DNA of 10,954 bases from NCBI GenBank assembly GCA_964526475.1, contig CAZGKF010000071.1, forward strand, positions 1-10,954. The letters are read 5' to 3'. This document shows positions 6,551 through 10,954 of the stretch, one piece after another. Within the stretch, counting starts at the first letter, position 1; every line of letters begins with the position of its first letter. This DNA comes from CAYVTV01 sp964526475. Lineage in GTDB: Bacteria; Bacteroidota; Bacteroidia; Bacteroidales; GCA-2748055. The notes under the pieces were generated by a model that did no database searches, had not been told where the DNA came from, and saw nothing but the letters and a program-made list of their open reading frames with translations. Position numbers and translations under genes: made by a program.

Positions 6551-6931
6551 AATTCATTACTGTTTATAGTGATATTACAGACTCATCACATGCAGCTAAT
6601 GAAAACAAAAAGTTTACTGAATGTGTCTGTTTCATGAAGTAATATTCGGCCTTGAAGATACCAACATTTAAGTTTTCTTTTTAATTACTCAACTATAATT
6701 ATGATCTATTAATCTTTATTTCTGATCAATTTGATAAATATGTTGACAAATAGCAAAATTCCCCTGTAAAGGCATTTTTAATCAGGTTTAAAAAATTCAT
6801 CATTAAAAAAAAGTCATTCACCTACCTGAAAATTCATTTAATCAAATCCCGGATAAAATTGGCAACCATTCTCTTCGCAATTTCGTTTCTTCTTCAGAAA
6901 TTAGTATAAAAAATCGCAAGTTTTAACACAT
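6551..6931. other. Divergent intergenic region, AT-rich
   Basis: These 381 bases lie between the start of SiaC-like copy 2 (leftward) and the glycosylphosphotransferase (rightward). They must hold promoters for both, but no exact TAnnTTTG box at a suitable distance was found on either strand. Near matches are TAAAATTG at 6854-6861 and CAATTTCG at 6878-6885 on the plus strand, neither with a well-spaced TTG. A short direct repeat, AAAATTCAT, occurs at 6792-6800 and 6829-6837. I see no open reading frame with coding character and no RNA gene. Confidence 0.6.
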
Positions 6932-8380
6932 ATGATATTATTTCAGAACATTTATAACAGGGTTACAGAATATAAAACACATAACCAGCCAGGGATAAGA
7001 ACATTCATCGATATTACTGAGGCTGCTGCAGTAGTTATTTTGTTTATATTCAGTATAATACTTGTCAGACACCTGTTTATTCCCTCCTGGGAATTTGACC
7101 ATGCACAGTTGGCATTTTTCAGTTTTTTCATCGTTGTTTCCTGGTACGTTTTATCCAGAATCACTTCCATGGCAAAACTACCCAGAACACAAAGGTACCG
7201 TACTATAATCTTTCAGCACGTACGAGTTAATTTTATTGTGCTTACAGGATTAATTGCACTTAAATATTTATTTAACCTTCAATCGATCCCATTAATTTTC
7301 ATTTTTCTTTACACGGGACTGAACGTCACATTTACCATTTTCATTCGTATTGCCATTTATCATACTTTAAAAATTTACAGGGCAAATGGATATGATCTGC
7401 ACAATGTATTGATTATAGCTGATGGTTTCTCTGATGAAATGATCGAGAAACTTATTGAACAGAAGGAATGGGGTTTTAATATAACCGGAATAATAACAAA
7501 ATCACGCCTGATTAAAGCAAAATACGGGAAAGATTTCACTATATATCCTGATACCTATAATCTTACTGCTATTCTTGATAACAACATAATAGACGAAGTA
7601 TTATACTGTAAAGGCCAAATAGATGAGAACAAAATTAAAGAAATTGTTAAAATATGTAATGAAGTAGGTACTATTTTCCGGTTGCAATCGACAGTTTCCC
7701 CTCTTGATCCTTTGCATTTACAGTTAAAAGCAAAAAATCCTTCCAGATATCTTACCTTAGTTGATATACCCTCGAACCATTTATCTCTTGTTCTTAAAAC
7801 TATGGGAGATATTTACTTTTCTATCACAGCGATTATCCTTTTTGCTCCTTTACTTTTATTAATTGCAATTCTTATCAAATTGGATTCCAGGGGGCCTATT
7901 CTGTTTAAACAACAGAGAATCGGATTACGTGGGAGGAAATTCAACTTATTTAAATTCCGTACAATGGTTATCAATGCAGAGGAATTGCTTGAGAAACTAA
8001 GAGAGAGGAATGAAATGGACGGACCGACATTTAAACTTAAGCATGATCCGAGAATAACCAGAATTGGAGTTTTCCTGAGAAAAACCGGACTTGATGAAGT
8101 TCCCCAGTTATTTAACGTAATTCGCGGAGAGATGTCACTTATCGGTCCGCGCCCGCCTCTTGAGTCGGAAGTAATGAAATACAAACGCTGGCAGTTAAGA
8201 AGGCTTTCAGTTAAGCCCGGTATTACATGCTCATGGCAGGTAATACCAAACCGTAACGACGTTAAATTTGAAAGATGGATGAAGATGGACCTTAATTATA
8301 TTGATAACTGGACTATAGGGAAAGATTTTAAATTGCTGTTTAAAACCATTTTTGTTATATTCTCCGCTCAGGGAAGATAA
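6932..8380 (+). CDS. Polyprenyl glycosylphosphotransferase (WcaJ-like)
   Basis: This 482-residue membrane enzyme is predicted to start polysaccharide repeat-unit assembly by transferring a sugar-1-phosphate, typically glucose- or galactose-1-phosphate, from a UDP-sugar to undecaprenyl phosphate. The layout is four N-terminal membrane segments (about 27-48, 58-76, 99-115, 117-143), a Rossmann-like cytoplasmic domain (about 155-275), a fifth membrane or re-entrant segment (about 290-316), and the catalytic bacterial sugar-transferase domain (318-482). Catalytic-domain motifs are GPILFKQQRIG (321-331), KFRTM (341-345), TGLDEVPQ with the Asp388-Glu389 pair (385-392), MSLIGPRPP (401-409) and VKPGIT (427-432). 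The usual GLWQV reads CSWQV (433-437). The Rossmann part lacks a classical GxGxxG (it reads IIADGFSDEM). The gene ends 11 bases from the convergent fcl stop. Specificity between glucose and other sugars cannot be decided from sequence. Confidence 0.94.
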   Translation: MILFQNIYNRVTEYKTHNQPGIRTFIDITEAAAVVILFIFSIILVRHLFIPSWEFDHAQLAFFSFFIVVSWYVLSRITSMAKLPRTQRYRTIIFQHVRVNFIVLTGLIALKYLFNLQSIPLIFIFLYTGLNVTFTIFIRIAIYHTLKIYRANGYDLHNVLIIADGFSDEMIEKLIEQKEWGFNITGIITKSRLIKAKYGKDFTIYPDTYNLTAILDNNIIDEVLYCKGQIDENKIKEIVKICNEVGTIFRLQSTVSPLDPLHLQLKAKNPSRYLTLVDIPSNHLSLVLKTMGDIYFSITAIILFAPLLLLIAILIKLDSRGPILFKQQRIGLRGRKFNLFKFRTMVINAEELLEKLRERNEMDGPTFKLKHDPRITRIGVFLRKTGLDEVPQLFNVIRGEMSLIGPRPPLESEVMKYKRWQLRRLSVKPGITCSWQVIPNRNDVKFERWMKMDLNYIDNWTIGKDFKLLFKTIFVIFSAQGR

Positions 8381-8391
8381 ATTAATGTTAG

Positions 8392-9492
8392 TCATTTATA
8401 CCACTCATATACCATCTTAATACCCTCTTCCAGACTTACTTTATGTTTCCAGCCAAGTGAATTAATTTTGCTGACATCCATAAGCTTCTGGTTTGTGCCA
8501 TCGGGACGTGAGGTGTCCCATTCAATGTTCCCTTTGTAAGCAGTTATATCCGATATCACCTCTGCCAGTTCCCGGATTGTTATATCCCCACCTGTACCTA
8601 TATTTATATGAGTGTTCCGGATGTCTTTAACCTCTGCCTTCAAAGCATCTAAATCTTTCACCAAATCAATGAAATCGAGGTTTTCAAAAATATAGACCAG
8701 AGCATCAGCCAGATCATCGGAAAGAAGGAACTCCCTTTTAGGTTTTCCTGTTCCCCAAAACTGAACACTGACACCGCTACCACTTCTTTTTATTCCGTAT
8801 TTTCGAAGCTTTTCGATTATATCATTTTCCCTGGCTTTCCCGTTAACTCCTTCAACCGGATAATTATCAAAATCCTTTCTTATGGCATCTAAATCGTTAT
8901 TCATGAGGCATTTACCAAGGTGCAATTTTCTGATAATGGCCGGAAGCACATGTGACTTTTCCAGATTGAAATTATCATTTATTCCAAACAAATTTGTCGG
9001 CATTACACATATAAAATTAGTCCCATACTGGAGATTAAAAGCTTCACATAATTTAATCCCGGCAATCTTGGCAATGGCATAAGGTTCATTGGTATATTCG
9101 AGTTCAGAAGTAAGCAGGTATTCCTCTTTCAGGGGTTGGGGAGCTTCCCTGGGATAAATACAGGAACTTCCAAGAAAAATAAGCTTTTTCACTCCGGTTT
9201 TCCAGCTGGCACCAATTATATTGTTCTGAATCTGAAGGTTCTCATAAATAAAATCGGCTCTGTAGGTATTGTTGGCAATTATCCCGCCTACCTTTGCAGC
9301 AGCAAGAAAGACGTATTCTGGTTTCTCCGCTTCAAAAAAATATTGCACTTTCTGACTGTCGGTTAAATCAAGTTCATCAATCGTCCGCCCAATGATATCA
9401 GTATAGCCTCCAATTTCAAGTCTCCTTTTTATAGCTGAACCAACAAGGCCTGTATGGCCGGCAATATAGATTTTACTGTTTTTATTTATCAT
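8392..9492 (-). CDS. fcl: GDP-L-fucose synthase
   Basis: This bifunctional 3,5-epimerase/4-reductase uses NADPH to convert GDP-4-keto-6-deoxy-D-mannose to GDP-L-fucose. It is an extended short-chain dehydrogenase. Seen here are the nucleotide-binding AGHTGLVGSA (11-20), LAAAKVGGI (63-71), GSSCIYP (108-114), NEPYAIAKIAGIKLCE (135-150) and MPTNLFG (164-170). By alignment with the E. coli enzyme, Ser109, Tyr138 and Lys142 are the SDR triad, and Cys111 and His181 are the epimerase acid/base residues; all are present. At 366 residues it is about 45 longer than E. coli WcaG. Most of the extra length is an insertion at about 195-240, between the epimerase histidine and the VQFWGTGKPKREFL segment. 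It is the second gene of a minus-strand operon, 11 bases after gmd. Confidence 0.97.
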   Translation of the reverse strand: MINKNSKIYIAGHTGLVGSAIKRRLEIGGYTDIIGRTIDELDLTDSQKVQYFFEAEKPEYVFLAAAKVGGIIANNTYRADFIYENLQIQNNIIGASWKTGVKKLIFLGSSCIYPREAPQPLKEEYLLTSELEYTNEPYAIAKIAGIKLCEAFNLQYGTNFICVMPTNLFGINDNFNLEKSHVLPAIIRKLHLGKCLMNNDLDAIRKDFDNYPVEGVNGKARENDIIEKLRKYGIKRSGSGVSVQFWGTGKPKREFLLSDDLADALVYIFENLDFIDLVKDLDALKAEVKDIRNTHINIGTGGDITIRELAEVISDITAYKGNIEWDTSRPDGTNQKLMDVSKINSLGWKHKVSLEEGIKMVYEWYK

Positions 9493-9503
9493 GGTGTATT
9501 AAG

Positions 9504-10634
9504 TTATTCAAAATATTTTTTAAAGCCATAGCCTAAATTTAACAATGCTTTTTCCCTCCTCATCAATTTGATATCGCTTGCCATCATTTCTTTTATCAGA
9601 TCACTGAGAGTATATTTCAACTCCCAACCCAGTTTCTGTCTGGCTTTTGTCGGATCACCTATCAGCACGTCAACTTCGGTGGGGCGAAAGTAATGCGGGT
9701 CAATCTCGAGGACGCACCTTCCAATGTCTTTACTTGTAAGAACAGAGTCTTCGGGTAATTCCTTCAATCCGGATATATATGCCTTTTCATCTTTACCCTT
9801 ACCTTTGAATTCAATTTCCACACCTGCTTCAGCAAACGCCATCCTGACAAACTCGCGTACTTCGGTAGTAACACCGGTTGCAATAACATAATCATCAGGG
9901 ATATCCTGCTGAAGTATAAGGTACATGGCTTTAACATAATCTTTGGCATGTCCCCAGTCACGTTGTGCCGAAAGATTACCCATGTAAAGTTTATCATTAA
10001 GTCCGAGAACGATCTGGGCAACCCCCCTGGTAATTTTCCGGGTAACAAAAGTCTCACCACGAATGGGAGATTCATGGTTGAAAAGAATACCGTTACATGC
10101 AAAAATATTGTATGCTTCCCTGTAATTAACTGTTATCCAGTATGCGTATAGTTTTGCAACACCATAAGGACTTCGGGGATAGAAAGGAGTTTTTTCCGTT
10201 TGAGGAACTTCCTGTACCATTCCGTATAATTCACTTGTTGAAGCCTGGTAAAACCGTGTCTTTTTATCAAGACCAAGCAAGCGGATTGCTTCCAGTAATC
10301 TCAGTGTACCCAGGGCATCCGAATTGGCTGTGTATTCAGAAGTTTCAAAGGAAACCTGCACATGGCTCTGTGCTCCAAGATTGTAGATCTCATCAGGCTG
10401 GACTTCCTGTACTATCCTTATTAAATTGGTTGCATCCGTAAGGTCACCGTAGTGAAGTATGAAATTTCTCTTTTCTTCCTGTGGGTCCTGGTACAGATGA
10501 TCAATCCTGTCGGTATTGAACAAAGAACTTCTCCTTTTTATCCCATGAACCACATAGCCTTTCTTTATAAGGTATTCGGCAAGATAAGCTCCGTCCTGAC
10601 CAGTGACTCCGGTTAATAATGCTGTTTTTGACAT
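9504..10634 (-). CDS. gmd: GDP-mannose 4,6-dehydratase
   Basis: This enzyme converts GDP-D-mannose to GDP-4-keto-6-deoxy-D-mannose using bound NADP, the first committed step to GDP-L-fucose. At 376 residues it is close to the E. coli enzyme in length. It shows the glycine-rich cofactor loop TGVTGQDGAYL (8-18), the LHYGDLTD segment (60-67), YNLGAQSHVQVSFE (84-97), the catalytic Thr133 and Glu135 in ASTSELYG, and Tyr157/Lys161 in SPYGVAK. It also has NHESPIRGETFVTRKI (186-201) for the GDP-sugar and DPHYFRPTEVD (312-322). It is the first gene of the two-gene operon with fcl. Its promoter is not obvious: TATCTTTA on the minus strand (10654-10647) is close to the -7 consensus but lies only 12 bases before the ATG and has no clear -33 element. 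Confidence 0.98.
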   Translation of the reverse strand: MSKTALLTGVTGQDGAYLAEYLIKKGYVVHGIKRRSSLFNTDRIDHLYQDPQEEKRNFILHYGDLTDATNLIRIVQEVQPDEIYNLGAQSHVQVSFETSEYTANSDALGTLRLLEAIRLLGLDKKTRFYQASTSELYGMVQEVPQTEKTPFYPRSPYGVAKLYAYWITVNYREAYNIFACNGILFNHESPIRGETFVTRKITRGVAQIVLGLNDKLYMGNLSAQRDWGHAKDYVKAMYLILQQDIPDDYVIATGVTTEVREFVRMAFAEAGVEIEFKGKGKDEKAYISGLKELPEDSVLTSKDIGRCVLEIDPHYFRPTEVDVLIGDPTKARQKLGWELKYTLSDLIKEMMASDIKLMRREKALLNLGYGFKKYFE

Positions 10635-10954
10635 ATGGGGTAAATTTAAAGATAATTTATTTAGTTAATTTTATTTTCGATTGCTGGTTTGTTTCTCAAG
10701 TTTCGCAGATGTTTATATAATGCATATTAAAATGGTTATACGCAATAAGTAATTCTTTAAATTTTGATATTCAGTTATTTAAGATTTCCATTTTCAAAAT
10801 AATATTTCATTCGACTTATCAGAGATATTGTAAAAAAGAAAAAAAATTATTTTCCTTCTATTTGATCTGAATTAATATCAACGAAAAAAATTTAGACCCG
10901 ACCCACCCCCCCTTGAATGAAGCTGTCTAAAAAGCCTGATGACTTTAGAATTCA
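10635..10954. other. Non-coding right flank upstream of gmd
   Basis: These 320 bases have no convincing coding frame. They hold the expected gmd promoter area, a stretch similar to the left-flank REP-like arm (10695-10710), poly-A/T tracts, a C-rich run (10897-10912) and a 13-mer GCTGTCTAAAAAG (10922-10934). The 13-mer is nearly the reverse complement of 38-50. The mix resembles the left flank and suggests repetitive intergenic DNA. No transposase or RNA gene is visible before the window ends. Confidence 0.6.
10897..10912 (-). repeat. C/G-run with G-quadruplex potential
   Basis: The plus strand reads CCC-GA-CCC-A followed by seven C. The minus strand therefore has a seven-G run, then GGG after one base and GGG after two more. 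Splitting the seven-G run gives four G triplets with loops of one or two bases, which meets the usual G-quadruplex pattern. It lies about 260 bases upstream of gmd on the strand that gmd uses as coding strand. Function is unknown, and homopolymer length error in sequencing is possible. Confidence 0.5.

Noticed and set aside
6743..6771. TTGACA followed 17 bases later by GTAAAG, resembling a sigma-70 promoter
   Set aside because: The -10 match is poor, and the primary sigma factor of Bacteroidota uses a different consensus.
7813..8184. A 123-codon minus-strand frame inside the glycosylphosphotransferase
   Set aside because: It is antisense to the strongly conserved catalytic domain, and its product resembles no family I know.
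8882..10441. Plus-strand open frames opposite fcl and gmd
   Set aside because: These are antisense shadows of two enzymes whose catalytic residues are all intact.
10647..10654. TATCTTTA as the gmd promoter -7 box (minus strand)
   Set aside because: It has one mismatch, no well-spaced -33 TTG, and would leave almost no leader before the ATG, so it was mentioned but not called.
1..10954. The whole window as a mobile island bounded by the repeated 13-mer
   Set aside because: It contains rpsO and pnp, has no integrase or transposase, and the flanking elements are not ordered as terminal inverted repeats.

Overview
The window looks like a chromosomal piece of a member of the Bacteroidota, possibly a Bacteroidales/Marinilabiliales-type marine or sediment lineage; the phylum is much better supported than the order. 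The DNA is AT-rich and no start codon has a Shine-Dalgarno sequence in front of it. At least three upstream regions carry the phylum's characteristic -7 box (TAnnTTTG or a one-base variant). The protein variants also fit: S15 with KKDFGTQR, a periplasmic-type prolyl oligopeptidase, a long GDP-fucose synthase and DUF1987/SiaC-like proteins.

Left part (1-3246): about 190 bases of non-coding DNA rich in inverted repeats, then a YafP-like GNAT acetyltransferase, then the conserved pair rpsO (ribosomal protein S15) and pnp (polynucleotide phosphorylase), with an intrinsic terminator between them. Middle (3247-6550): a prolyl oligopeptidase with a lipoprotein-type signal peptide and its own good Bacteroidota promoter. 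It converges on two tandem minus-strand genes for small SiaC-like (DUF1987) proteins, which are clear paralogues with an identical loop at the phospho-switch position.

Right part (6932-10634): a membrane polyprenyl glycosylphosphotransferase (WcaJ-like priming enzyme) on the plus strand converges on a two-gene minus-strand operon, gmd-fcl, which converts GDP-mannose to GDP-L-fucose. Together these supply an initiating enzyme and one donor sugar for a fucose-containing surface or exopolysaccharide. No polymerase, flippase or other glycosyltransferase is present, so this is at most the edge or a detached part of a polysaccharide locus.

Nothing here is clearly a new system. The most interesting point is the orphan pair of SiaC-like switch proteins, with no SiaA phosphatase, SiaB kinase or SiaD cyclase nearby, divergent from the exopolysaccharide priming enzyme. 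Second is a set of repeat-like sequences at both ends of the window (G/C runs, a shared 13-mer and a REP-like palindrome). No rRNA, tRNA, CRISPR array, transposase or phage gene was seen.
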